Of a stretch of DNA of 58,932 nt, positions 36,005 through 43,460 are shown piece by piece. Both the position numbers and the translations under genes were made by a program. The number at the start of each line of letters is the position of its first letter. Positions within the stretch are counted from its first letter, which is position 1. Under the pieces are notes generated by a model. The model made no database searches. It saw only the letters and a program-made list of their open reading frames with translations, and had not been told where the DNA came from. Origin of the DNA: an uncultured Flavobacteriales bacterium (lineage in GTDB: Bacteria > Bacteroidota > Bacteroidia > Flavobacteriales > UBA1820); assembly GCA_938023515.1 (NCBI GenBank), contig CALJDR010000027.1, forward strand, positions 1 through 58,932, read 5' to 3'.

Positions 36005-36759
36005 GTACCCGAAAGAAAGAGATCGCCGACGTAAAAGAAACGGCCCGGGATGCAGTAAAATCCCTCGAAAGCCTGAAAAACCCGGTAAACGCCGCCGGAA
36101 TGGCGCATTTCGGAATCAACACGAAAAATGCCCTGGGCGTCAGCGTGAAGGATGTCCGCGCCCTGGCGAAAAAGATTGGAAAAAGCACGCCGCTGGCCCT
36201 GGAGCTGATGCGGGAGAAATACCACGAGGCCCACATATTGGCCTTTGTCGTGATGCGGGGCGAGGAACTTTCCGAAGAACAAATGGACGATATGGCCGCC
36301 ACGTTGGATTCGTGGGACACGTGCGATATTTTCTGCGGGGAAATCGCAGTTCATCCGCTGGCCTTCCGCAAAGCGCTCCACTGGGTAAAGGACGACCGGG
36401 AATTCGTCCGTCGGGCCGGCTTTTCGCTGATCGCCCGGATGGCGGTACGGTGTAAGGATATGCCGGACGAAGCGTTCCAGGCACTTCTGGCCATCATCGA
36501 GCATTACAGCGGCGACCCGCGTCCGATGGTGGGCAAAGCGATCGACTGGGCCCTTCGGCAGATCGGCAAACGATCTACTTTCATCCATCCGTACGCCCTT
36601 TCACTGGCTGAAAAAATGGCCGCCGCGCCGGATAAACATACGCGCCGCATCGGCCGGGTATCGGCCCGCGAGCTTTCCGATCCGAAAATCATCGCTCGGC
36701 TGAAGCCCCATAGCGTGTGGCCCGAAGAGGGTGTGGTGGAGATAGACGGCTACTGCTGA
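36001..36759 (+). CDS. DNA alkylation repair protein, AlkD-like
   Basis: A 252-residue all-helical HEAT-like repeat protein of the AlkC/AlkD group, which removes alkylated bases from DNA. Visible blocks are GMAHFGINTKNALGVSVKDVRALAKKIG (quoted by its ends GMAHFGIN and VKDVRALAKKIG), REKYHEAHILAFVVM, DSWDTCDIFCGE with the Trp/Asp positions of AlkD, and EFVRRAGFSLIARM. The start overlaps the metH stop by 4 bp, and its own stop overlaps the next start (TGATG). It is therefore expected to be made from the metH transcript, an unusual link between one-carbon metabolism and alkylation repair. Confidence 0.88.
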   Translation: MSTRKKEIADVKETARDAVKSLESLKNPVNAAGMAHFGINTKNALGVSVKDVRALAKKIGKSTPLALELMREKYHEAHILAFVVMRGEELSEEQMDDMAATLDSWDTCDIFCGEIAVHPLAFRKALHWVKDDREFVRRAGFSLIARMAVRCKDMPDEAFQALLAIIEHYSGDPRPMVGKAIDWALRQIGKRSTFIHPYALSLAEKMAAAPDKHTRRIGRVSARELSDPKIIARLKPHSVWPEEGVVEIDGYC

Positions 36760-37238
36760 TGCGATTATGGTCGCTCCATCCGCGTTATCTCGACGCCAAA
36801 GGCCTTACCGCTTGCTGGCGGGAGGGGCTTCTGGCCCGCAGCGTGCTCCGGGGTGAAACATCGGGCTATAAACAGCATCCCCAACTCGAACGCTTTCGCC
36901 GTGCACCCGACCCGCTGGCTGCGATAGAAGCCTATCTCGGTGGGATATTGGACGAGGCGGTAAAACGGGGATACTGCTTCGACGCCTCCAAGATAACCCA
37001 TTGCCCGGAAATACCCCGGATAGCGGTCACAGAGGGGCAGCTTCTTTACGAACGGGAACATTTGCGCAGGAAACTATCCGTACGGGATGTCCCGGCGATG
37101 GAACGGCTCAAGAGGGAGGGAACACCTGCAGTCCATCCGCTGTTCACCGTGGTACCCGGAGAGATCGAGCCTTGGGAGCGGCCCGTGCCCGGGCTGGGCG
37201 AAAGGATAATATCCGGCCATACCACCGGTTCTAAATAA
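36759..37238 (+). CDS. Pyrimidine dimer DNA glycosylase family protein
   Basis: A 159-residue protein starting MRLWSLHPRYLDAKGLTACW. This is the characteristic N-terminus of the pyrimidine-dimer-excision (phage T4 endonuclease V-like) family, with LLARSVLRG and GYKQHPQLERF following. The family nicks DNA at UV dimers, or its members act on related lesions. The Bacteroidetes proteins are not characterised as far as I know. The start ATG shares one base with the stop of the AlkD-like gene (TGATG). Together they form a repair pair behind metH. The C-terminus ends in a loose PGLGERIISGHTTGSK tail. Confidence 0.85.
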   Translation: MRLWSLHPRYLDAKGLTACWREGLLARSVLRGETSGYKQHPQLERFRRAPDPLAAIEAYLGGILDEAVKRGYCFDASKITHCPEIPRIAVTEGQLLYEREHLRRKLSVRDVPAMERLKREGTPAVHPLFTVVPGEIEPWERPVPGLGERIISGHTTGSK

Positions 37239-37255
37239 ATAAAGTAAAGAACAAA

Positions 37256-37726
37256 ATGCCTACCGAAATAGAACGCAAATTTCTCGTCGCCGGCGATTTC
37301 AGTCCGTTTGTCCGCACGTCACAGCGCATCGCCCAAGGGTACCTTTGCACCGATCCGGAGAAAACCGTCCGGGTACGGCTGAAAGGGGATAAAGGCTTCC
37401 TCACCCTGAAAGGCGCCGGAAACGCGTCGGGCGCCAGCCGACATGAATGGGAGTATGAAATTCCGGCGCAGGATGCCCAAGAACTGCTCGCCCTGTGCAC
37501 GGCGGGGATCATTGACAAAACGCGGCATTATGTACCGGCCGGAAAACACACGTTCGAAGTGGATGTATTCCACGGGGACAACGAAGGGCTTGTCGTAGCA
37601 GAAATCGAACTGGAGGACGAGCTCGAGGCCTTCGAGCACCCGGCGTGGCTGGGAAAAGAAGTCACAGGCGATGCAAGGTACTACAACGCTTCCCTCTCCA
37701 AAAATCCTTATAAAGACTGGAAATAA
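37256..37726 (+). CDS. CYTH domain protein (triphosphate tunnel metalloenzyme)
   Basis: A 156-residue protein with the CYTH signature EIERKFLV at residues 4-11. Alternating charged residues line a predicted beta-tunnel: TVRVRLKGDKGFLTLKG, HEWEYEIP, KTRHYV, FEVDVFHGDNEGLVVAEIELE. It is of the short bacterial type, which hydrolyses inorganic tripolyphosphate or related triphosphates with a divalent cation. It lies 17 bp after the glycosylase gene and ends the metH unit at a bidirectional terminator. Confidence 0.9.
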   Translation: MPTEIERKFLVAGDFSPFVRTSQRIAQGYLCTDPEKTVRVRLKGDKGFLTLKGAGNASGASRHEWEYEIPAQDAQELLALCTAGIIDKTRHYVPAGKHTFEVDVFHGDNEGLVVAEIELEDELEAFEHPAWLGKEVTGDARYYNASLSKNPYKDWK

Positions 37727-37747
37727 CGCAAAACCTTATACGATAAA

Positions 37748-37773
37748 AAAGCCCCGCTGAATAGCGGGGCTTT
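37748..37773. terminator. Bidirectional terminator between the CYTH gene and asd
   Basis: An 11-bp perfect stem (AAAGCCCCGCT / AGCGGGGCTTT) with a 4-nt loop, A-rich before and T-rich after. Confidence 0.9.
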
Positions 37774-37789
37774 GACTATTGGCCGGATG

Positions 37790-38779
37790 TTACACCAGCT
37801 TGTTTTTCACTAAGTATTCCGCGATCTGTACGGCATTGGTCGCCGCGCCTTTGCGCAGGTTGTCTGCCACCACCCACATGTTCAGGGTATTGGGCTGCGA
37901 TTCGTCCCGGCGCAGACGTCCTACGAACACTTCGTCCCTTTCGTGCGCGTTGAGCGGCATCGGGTAGACATTGCTTTTCGGATCGTCCTGTACCACCACC
38001 CCCGGCATTTCGGAGAGGATCTTTTTTACTTCGTCCATCGTAAAATCCTGGGCGAATTCTACGTTCACCGATTCGGAGTGCCCGCCGATAGTCGGTACGC
38101 GTACGGTCGTAGCAGTCGTGCGGATGGAATCGTCCCGCAGAATCTTGCAAGTCTCGTTGACCATCTTCATCTCTTCCTTGGTATAACCGCTGTCCAGGAA
38201 CGAATCGATGTGCGGCAGAATATTGAGGTCTATCTGGTAAGGATATACTTTATCCACCTGCTTGCCTTCGCGTTCACCGAACATCTGGTCTACGGCCGCC
38301 TTTCCGGTACCGGTGACCGACTGGAACGTGGTGACCACTACCCGGCGGATGCCGTAGCGTTTGTGCAGCGGGGCCAGGGCGAGTACCATCTGTATGGTCG
38401 AGCAGTTCGGGTTGGCAATGATCTTATCCTCTTTGGTCAGTACATCGGCGTTGATCTCGGGCACGATCAGTTTTTTGGTCGGGTCCATACGCCAGGCAGA
38501 CGAATTGTCCACCACGGTAGTGCCTACCTCGGCGAATTTAGGCGCCCATTCGAGCGACGTGCCGCCACCGGCGGAAAAGATCGCGATATCGGGCCGGGCA
38601 GCGACCGCCTCGGCCATTCCCATCACTTTATACGCCTTGCCTTTATAGATTATTTCTTTCCCGACGGACTTCTGGGAAGCCACCGGCAGGAGTTCTGTCA
38701 ACGGGAAGTTGCGCTCCGAGAGCACCTGGAGCATTTTCGAGCCCACCAGGCCCGTAGCTCCTACTACTGCTACTTTCAT
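37790..38779 (-). CDS. asd: Aspartate-semialdehyde dehydrogenase
   Basis: Makes aspartate semialdehyde for lysine/diaminopimelate, threonine and methionine. The 329-residue protein has VAVVGATGLVGSKML (NADP fold), FSAGGGTS, NPNCSTIQMVLAL with the catalytic Cys, the GTGKAAVDQM segment and VPTIGGHSESVNVEF with the active-site His. It has its own promoter at 38819. With dapF less than 2 kb away on the same strand, it gives two steps of the diaminopimelate route beside the cell-wall gene mltG. Confidence 0.96.
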   Translation of the reverse strand: MKVAVVGATGLVGSKMLQVLSERNFPLTELLPVASQKSVGKEIIYKGKAYKVMGMAEAVAARPDIAIFSAGGGTSLEWAPKFAEVGTTVVDNSSAWRMDPTKKLIVPEINADVLTKEDKIIANPNCSTIQMVLALAPLHKRYGIRRVVVTTFQSVTGTGKAAVDQMFGEREGKQVDKVYPYQIDLNILPHIDSFLDSGYTKEEMKMVNETCKILRDDSIRTTATTVRVPTIGGHSESVNVEFAQDFTMDEVKKILSEMPGVVVQDDPKSNVYPMPLNAHERDEVFVGRLRRDESQPNTLNMWVVADNLRKGAATNAVQIAEYLVKNKLV

Positions 38780-38818
38780 TTCCGGTAAATTTTTGTTTTT
38801 CGATTTTTATTCAACGTG

Positions 38819-38826
38819 CAAATATA
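38819..38826 (-). promoter_or_regulatory. -7 box (TATATTTG) of asd
   Basis: A perfect TAnnTTTG on the minus strand, 40 nt before the asd ATG at 38779. Confidence 0.7.
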
Positions 38827-38901
38827 CGTTGCATATCCGTTACTTGTACTATCAAAACCGTGTAGTTTTGTTGTTTTTTTAACTTCCCGGCTGACGATAC
38901 C

Positions 38902-39954
38902 TCATTTGATGTTGTTCTCGTTGGCCCAGCGGATGTATTTGCGCCGGTTCTTGTTGTGTTCTGCCAGCGAAGAAGCAAATTCGTGATATCCGGAACGGTC
39001 GACCGAAGCGCACATATAGATGTATTTGTGGGGCGTATAGTCCAGCACTGCGTCGATCGAAGAAATATCCGGAATGTTGATGGGTGCCGGCGGAAGGCCT
39101 TTGTTCGCGTAGGTATTGAACGGCGATTTTATTTTCAGATCCGACAGGTAGACCCGGCGGATGGGCTCCGTGTATTTCCCGGACAGGCGCATGGCGAAAA
39201 TGACCGTCGGGTCGCTCTGTAGGCGGATCCCTTTTTTCAGGCGGTTGATATAGAGGCCTGCTACCACCGGACGCTCATCCGTTTTGGCCGTTTCGGCCTG
39301 TACGATAGAGGCCAGGGTACTAACCTGGATCGGCGTCAGCCCTTCGGTTGCGGCCTTTTCCCGGCGGCTTTCGTTCCAAAAACGGTCGTATTCGCGCAGC
39401 ATCCGTCCGAAAAACTCTTCGGCGGAAGTGTTCCAGTAGAAATTGTACGTATTGGGGATAAAAACGCTCAGTACGGTCAGGCTGTCCAACCCGAGGCTGT
39501 CGAGCACGGCCTTATCCTGGAACGCCGCCATCAGGGACAAAGAATCGGCCTCTATCTGGCGGGACACCGTTCCGGCCAGCGTTTGGAGCCCGCGCGTGCC
39601 GTTGAACCGTACGGCGACCTCCACTCCATGCCCCACAAAGAACATCTTGATAGCCTCGTAGGTACTCATTCCGTCCTCTAAAATGAATTTTCCGGCATGC
39701 ACGTCGCCCTTTTTCCGGGCGGCATATTCCGTCATTTTTCCCAGCAGGAACGTATGGCGCAGATGGGGTCTCAATAGTTCGGCCAATCCCTCCGGAGTAG
39801 TTCCGGTGGGGACATAAACCGCGATCCCCTTGTCCCCGGCCTCTACGCTGGGCCCGAAGACCGCACGGGCGGTAAAACCGCCGGCTGCCACCAGAATGAG
39901 TATCACGGCCAATACAGCGAGGCCTATCCGCTTATTTTTCTTCTTTCTTGCCAT
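38902..39954 (-). CDS. mltG: Endolytic murein transglycosylase MltG (YceG-like)
   Basis: An inner-membrane lytic transglycosylase that cleaves nascent glycan strands and sets their length. The 350-residue protein has a cytoplasmic basic start (MARKKKNKR), one membrane helix (about 10-30), a LysM-like region (VPTGTTPEGLAELL), then the YceG catalytic domain. That domain has LASIVQAETAK with the catalytic Glu, LQSDPTVIFA, YANKGLPPAPI and the LAEHNKNRRKY end. It starts 1 nt inside the stop of the GNAT gene (TAATG), so it is translated with GNAT and dapF. Confidence 0.95.
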   Translation of the reverse strand: MARKKKNKRIGLAVLAVILILVAAGGFTARAVFGPSVEAGDKGIAVYVPTGTTPEGLAELLRPHLRHTFLLGKMTEYAARKKGDVHAGKFILEDGMSTYEAIKMFFVGHGVEVAVRFNGTRGLQTLAGTVSRQIEADSLSLMAAFQDKAVLDSLGLDSLTVLSVFIPNTYNFYWNTSAEEFFGRMLREYDRFWNESRREKAATEGLTPIQVSTLASIVQAETAKTDERPVVAGLYINRLKKGIRLQSDPTVIFAMRLSGKYTEPIRRVYLSDLKIKSPFNTYANKGLPPAPINIPDISSIDAVLDYTPHKYIYMCASVDRSGYHEFASSLAEHNKNRRKYIRWANENNIK

Positions 39955-40511
39955 TATAGTTTTTCCGGATTACGGGCCGCAAATTCATCGGCTATGATCT
40001 GATATACGTTTACATCGGTGTACTGTCCGCTTACCAGCATCCAGTCGCGGTTGATCCCGCACAGGCTGAACCCCAGCCGGTCGAACAGGGCCTTGGACCT
40101 TTCGTTGGTTTCGGGGACTTCGGCCCAGAGCTGGTGCAGGTTGAATGCACTGAAAGCATATTCCATTACCAGTGTCAGGGCTTCGTCGGCATAACCTTTC
40201 CCCCGCTCCCCGGCCGGATATATCACCACGCCCACACCGGCCCGCCGGTGCAATGGAGAGAAGTCGAACAGGTCGGCAAACCCGACGGCCCGGCCTCCCC
40301 GGCGCAGGCAGATAACGAGTCGTAACTGCCTTTCGGCAAAGAAGTCAGGCACTTTAGCCTCCAGTATTTTTTCAAGGGTGAACCGCGAGAACGGTACCCG
40401 GGTATCGCATACGCTCCACATGTCCGAATCGTTCTCTACCTGCATGAAATACGACAGGTCGTCGGGCTCCAGAGCCCTGAGCACTAGTTTTTTTGATTGA
40501 AGCCTTATCAT
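39954..40511 (-). CDS. GNAT family N-acetyltransferase
   Basis: A 185-residue acetyltransferase-fold protein of the RimJ/SpeG-like group: LVLRALEPDDLSYFM at the start, GFADLFDFSPLHRRAGVGVVIYP, the acetyl-CoA loop RGKGYADEALTLVMEYAF, and LHQLWAEVPETNERSKALFDRLGF. I take the start at 40511, which overlaps the dapF stop by 4 bp (ATGA) and trims a 6-residue upstream extension. Spermidine or protein N-terminal acetylation are options; the substrate is not evident. It sits between dapF and mltG in a tightly overlapped trio. Confidence 0.9.
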   Translation of the reverse strand: MIRLQSKKLVLRALEPDDLSYFMQVENDSDMWSVCDTRVPFSRFTLEKILEAKVPDFFAERQLRLVICLRRGGRAVGFADLFDFSPLHRRAGVGVVIYPAGERGKGYADEALTLVMEYAFSAFNLHQLWAEVPETNERSKALFDRLGFSLCGINRDWMLVSGQYTDVNVYQIIADEFAARNPEKL

Positions 40512-41341
40512 CGTTCCTTTTCGTTGCAAAAAATCCCGTCGAACACTTTCTCAGCCGGCCCGGTCAGGCGGATATCCGTATATCGGCCGCCGCTTTCCAG
40601 CCGGAAATCCACTTCCAGACATCCTCCCGGAGCTTTTAAGTACACCTTTTCGCCCGATACAACTCCCATACTGTGGGCCGCCACTGCCGCCGCGACTGTA
40701 CCTGTCCCGCAGGCGAGCGTTTCATCCTCCACCCCGCGTTCGTATGTGCGCAGGAGCAGTTTTCCATTTTCCTCCTGAACGAAATTGACGTTCGTGCCGC
40801 CCCTGGGAGCAAAATGCTCATTATTTCGGATAGCCCGGCCAAAGCGGGCTACGTCCAGCGATGCCAAGCTTTCTTTTATCATCGATACATAGTGCGGAGA
40901 GCCCGTATCGAGGAAACAATTCCACAGAGGAACAATATCCTCATAAGATATACCATTCTCCATTGCTGTTACAGATGTTACGTCGTTCATCCCTAATTGT
41001 ACGGCCTTTCCTTTGAAAACGGCCTTATGCATCCCATCCACAGCCCGAAATTCCACCGCTTGGCCGTCGCCGATGCCCAGATCGCGCGCAAAAGCAGCGA
41101 TACAGCGGCCGCCGTTGCCGCACATGGTGCTCTCCCGGCCGTCGCTATTGTAATATACCATGGCAAAATCGGCCGCAGGATCCTCCCGGAGGAGGATCAG
41201 GCCGTCCGCCCCGATGCCGTACCGGCGGTCGCACAGGCGTCCCACCAGCGAAGTATCCTCCCGGGGGAAAATCCCCCGGCGGTCGTCCACCATCACGAAA
41301 TCGTTCCCGGCACCCTGATATTTCGAGAATTCCAGTTTCAT
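40508..41341 (-). CDS. dapF: Diaminopimelate epimerase
   Basis: Converts LL- to meso-diaminopimelate for lysine and peptidoglycan. The 277-residue protein has both half-domains with their catalytic cysteines: CGNGGRC in the first and ACGTGTVAAA in the second. It also has YQGAGNDFVMVD near the start, PHYVSMIKE and GGTNVNFVQ. I start at 41341 (MKLEFSKYQGAGND); the upstream reading frame crosses the -7 box at 41383 and is not coding. It is first in the dapF-GNAT-mltG group. Confidence 0.96.
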   Translation of the reverse strand: MKLEFSKYQGAGNDFVMVDDRRGIFPREDTSLVGRLCDRRYGIGADGLILLREDPAADFAMVYYNSDGRESTMCGNGGRCIAAFARDLGIGDGQAVEFRAVDGMHKAVFKGKAVQLGMNDVTSVTAMENGISYEDIVPLWNCFLDTGSPHYVSMIKESLASLDVARFGRAIRNNEHFAPRGGTNVNFVQEENGKLLLRTYERGVEDETLACGTGTVAAAVAAHSMGVVSGEKVYLKAPGGCLEVDFRLESGGRYTDIRLTGPAEKVFDGIFCNEKER

Positions 41342-41382
41342 TTGTCTTCTTTTTTCCGGCGGTAAATGTCGCCATAATAAAT

Positions 41383-41390
41383 CAAAAGTA
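41383..41390 (-). promoter_or_regulatory. -7 box (TACTTTTG) of dapF-GNAT-mltG
   Basis: A perfect TAnnTTTG on the minus strand, 42 nt upstream of the dapF start. It supports the shorter dapF start. Confidence 0.7.
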
Positions 41391-41437
41391 AAATGCGTAT
41401 ATCGAAATTTTTTAGGCGCCCAAACAGATATAATGCG

Positions 41438-41445
41438 TAATTTTG
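41438..41445 (+). promoter_or_regulatory. -7 box (TAATTTTG) of the DPM1-like gene
   Basis: A perfect TAnnTTTG, 27 nt before the ATG at 41472. Three related words (AATGCGTAT, AATGCGTAAT, AATGCGCATT) are spread over 41391-41470 between the divergent promoters. Confidence 0.65.
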
Positions 41446-41471
41446 TATTGTCAATAGCAAAATGCGCATTT

Positions 41472-42203
41472 ATGGACAAGCCCCTGGTTATCATACCTAC
41501 CTACAATGAGATAGAGAACGTCGAGAACATCATTTTGGCGGTGATCAATATCCCCTCCCCACAGTTCGATATCCTGATCGTGGATGACAATTCCCCGGAC
41601 GGCACGGCCGATGTGGTAAAAAGGCTCCAGCGGGAATTTCCCGAACGCCTGCACCTGCTGTCCCGCAGTGAAAAGAACGGGCTGGGGCGCGCTTATATTG
41701 CCGGGTTCAATTGGGCCCTGGAACACGGATACCCGTACATGATCGAAATGGATGCGGACTTCTCGCACAATCCGGCCGACCTTCCCCGCCTGTATGCCGC
41801 CTGCCACGACGACGGGGCGGATGTAGCCGTAGGCTCCCGGTATGTATGCGGTGTGAACGTGATCAACTGGCCTATGCGCCGGGTGCTGATGTCCTATTTC
41901 GCGTCCAAATACGTGCGGCTGATCACCGGTATGCGCATCAACGACGCTACGGCCGGGTTCGTATGTTACCGGGCGGAGGTTCTTCGCAAGATTGGCCTCG
42001 ACCAGGTGAAATTCGTAGGCTATGCGTTCCAGATAGAAATGAAATTCCGGGCGTGGAAATACGGCTTCAATATCGTGGAAGTGCCTATCGTGTTCACCGA
42101 CCGGACGGCCGGCACCTCGAAAATGAGCGGGGGCATCTTCTTCGAGGCTGCTTTCGGGGTGATACGCCTCAAGGTCAATTCATGGTTCAAGAAATGGAAA
42201 TAA
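41472..42203 (+). CDS. DPM1-like polyprenol-phosphate mannosyltransferase (GT2)
   Basis: A 243-residue soluble GT-A enzyme resembling dolichol-phosphate mannosyltransferase: VIIPTYNEIENVENII, the ILIVDDNSPDGTADVV motif, GLGRAYIAGFNWALEHGY, the metal-binding EMDADFSHNP, VGSRYVCGVNVINWP and VPIVFTDRTAGTSKMSGGIFFEA. It probably loads a sugar, likely mannose, onto a polyprenyl phosphate at the inner-membrane face for protein O-glycosylation or glycan assembly. Start chosen at 41472; codons upstream overlap the promoter. Its 3' end overlaps the TsaC-like gene by 10 bp. Confidence 0.9.
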   Translation: MDKPLVIIPTYNEIENVENIILAVINIPSPQFDILIVDDNSPDGTADVVKRLQREFPERLHLLSRSEKNGLGRAYIAGFNWALEHGYPYMIEMDADFSHNPADLPRLYAACHDDGADVAVGSRYVCGVNVINWPMRRVLMSYFASKYVRLITGMRINDATAGFVCYRAEVLRKIGLDQVKFVGYAFQIEMKFRAWKYGFNIVEVPIVFTDRTAGTSKMSGGIFFEAAFGVIRLKVNSWFKKWK

Positions 42204-42781
42204 ACGACCGGGAAACGATCGAGCGTGAGGCACAGAAAGCCGCCGAGGTCATCCGCCAGGGAGGGATCATCGTCTACCCTACGGATACGATCTGGGGGAT
42301 AGGCTGCGACGCGACGGACGAAAAGGCCGTGGAAAAAGTTTTCGCCCTGAAAAAACGGACAGAAAGCAAGAGCCTCATCGTGCTGGTGGGTTCCGAAGAC
42401 GGCCTGCTGCGCACCGTAAAAACAGTTCCGGAACCAGCATGGGACATTATCCAATATTCGGAACGCCCGGTGACCATCATCTATGATCATCCCGTAGGAG
42501 TAGCCAAAAATGCCCTGGCCGAGGACGGAAGCCTCGGTATCCGGATGACGAGCGACGAATTCTGCCGCCGGCTGTTGGAAAAAATGCGCCGGCCCTTGAT
42601 ATCGACCTCCGCCAACGTAAGTGGACAACCCTCCCCGGCTTGTTTTGCCGAGATAGATCCGGAGGTTCTTTCCGGTGCCGATTATGTGGTGAATTATCGC
42701 CGGGGCGATACCCGCAAAGCCCAGGCGTCGACCATCATTAAACTGACGGACGACTGTCGGGTGACGATTATCCGGAAATAA
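42194..42781 (+). CDS. tsaC: L-threonylcarbamoyladenylate synthase family (TsaC/Sua5/YciO)
   Basis: Forms threonylcarbamoyl-AMP for the t6A modification of ANN-decoding tRNAs. The ~195-residue YrdC-domain protein has GGIIVYPTDTIWGIGCDA (nucleotide loop), ALKKRTESKSLIVLV (KxxR block), SLGIRMTSDEFC and STSANVSGQPSP. I choose ATG 42194 (MEINDRE); ATG 42182, 12 nt earlier, is also open. It overlaps the DPM1-like gene by 10 bp. The paralogue YciO has the same fold, so the t6A role is likely rather than certain. tcdA, acting later on the same tRNA base, lies at 57445. Confidence 0.8.
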   Translation: MEINDRETIEREAQKAAEVIRQGGIIVYPTDTIWGIGCDATDEKAVEKVFALKKRTESKSLIVLVGSEDGLLRTVKTVPEPAWDIIQYSERPVTIIYDHPVGVAKNALAEDGSLGIRMTSDEFCRRLLEKMRRPLISTSANVSGQPSPACFAEIDPEVLSGADYVVNYRRGDTRKAQASTIIKLTDDCRVTIIRK

Positions 42782-42783
42782 TA

Positions 42784-43142
42784 TCGTCGGTTTTTACCGC
42801 AAGGCGTTTTCTTCCGTCCCGTCGGGGTCACCCGGATTCCACTTTCTTTTGCTGGCTCAAAAGAAAGTGGCAAAGAAAACAGCCTTGCGGGCCAGATGGT
42901 TTGCATCGCTCTCTTTACGCCCCGAAAGGGCCTTAAAGCATTGGGCGTCGTGTTCCAGCCCTTCCGGGGCTGTTCGCTTGCAAACGCAGCGGCCCTTTTC
43001 GTTCACCCGCCCGGAGCGTCTGTTTCCCTCACGCAGCGGTAGCAAGCGAGGGAAACTGTCAGCGCAGGGCAAAAGCGAGTTTTCTTTGTAACTTTCTTTT
43101 GGCAAGACAAAAGAAAGTTAAGTCCGTGCCCGGACAGGGCAG
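42784..43142. repeat. Interspersed repeat with two matching hairpins
   Basis: Left arm 42784-42803 recurs at 58882-58901 (19 of 20 bases). Right arm 43122-43142 recurs in inverse orientation at 58912-58932 (21 of 21). Inside are two hairpins with the same stem, ACTTTCTTTT-N8-AAAAGAAAGT, at 42841-42868 and 43090-43119, about 220 bp apart. No transposase or convincing gene is present; an 80-codon frame within (42849-43091) looks spurious. It may be a non-autonomous mobile element of a type common in Bacteroidetes (inference). Confidence 0.75.
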
Positions 43143-43239
43143 AAAGAAAAGTATGATAAGGATTAAAAGGAGGACATAAACAGAAAAATACGGAAAGAAT
43201 CCCTGAATGTTAATTTTTTGAGGTAAGGGCATAAAAAAT

Positions 43240-43334
43240 GGCAAGCGACCCACATCGCACCGCTACGACCGTCGTGCCCTTGCTGCGTTCCCACCCTGGG
43301 GGGTTGGACAGGAGCTGGTCGTGTGGGACTTGCC
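43240..43334 (-). ncRNA. ffs: Signal recognition particle RNA (small bacterial type)
   Basis: Read on the minus strand, the ~95-nt RNA begins GGCAAGUCCCACACGACC and ends GUGUGGGUCGCUUGCC. It closes a terminal helix of GGCAAG/CUUGCC and CCCACA/UGUGGG. The apical part holds CUCCUGUCC opposite GGGAACGCAGCAAGGG, the Bacteroidetes form of the conserved SRP54-binding asymmetric loop. A T run follows the 3' end (43231-43239), and a perfect -7 box lies 5 bp upstream of the 5' end. It targets nascent membrane proteins together with Ffh. I judge this from remembered family pattern, without a covariance search. Confidence 0.87.
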
Positions 43335-43338
43335 GGGG

Positions 43339-43346
43339 CAAAGATA
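43339..43346 (-). promoter_or_regulatory. -7 box (TATCTTTG) of the SRP RNA
   Basis: A perfect TAnnTTTG on the minus strand, placing transcription start at about 43332-43334, which agrees with the predicted RNA 5' end. Confidence 0.8.
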
Positions 43347-43420
43347 GGAAAATATTCGACATTCATCGAATATTTTATGCATTTTATCGCAATACGGGCG
43401 CTGTTTTTGCTATAAAGCCG

Positions 43421-43428
43421 TATCTTTG
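43421..43428 (+). promoter_or_regulatory. -7 box (TATCTTTG) of nagA
   Basis: A perfect TAnnTTTG, 33 nt upstream of the ATG at 43461. A purine-rich AAGGAAATAAGGAG stretch, an unusually good ribosome-binding site for this phylum, precedes the start. Confidence 0.75.
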
Positions 43429-43460
43429 AAGTATTAAAGGAAATAAGGAGAGATTCAAAT

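Noticed and set aside
42849..43091. 80-codon frame inside the repeat element
   Set aside because: It lies between the two hairpins of a repeat and uses their sequence. It shows no domain, and similar spurious frames are common in such elements.
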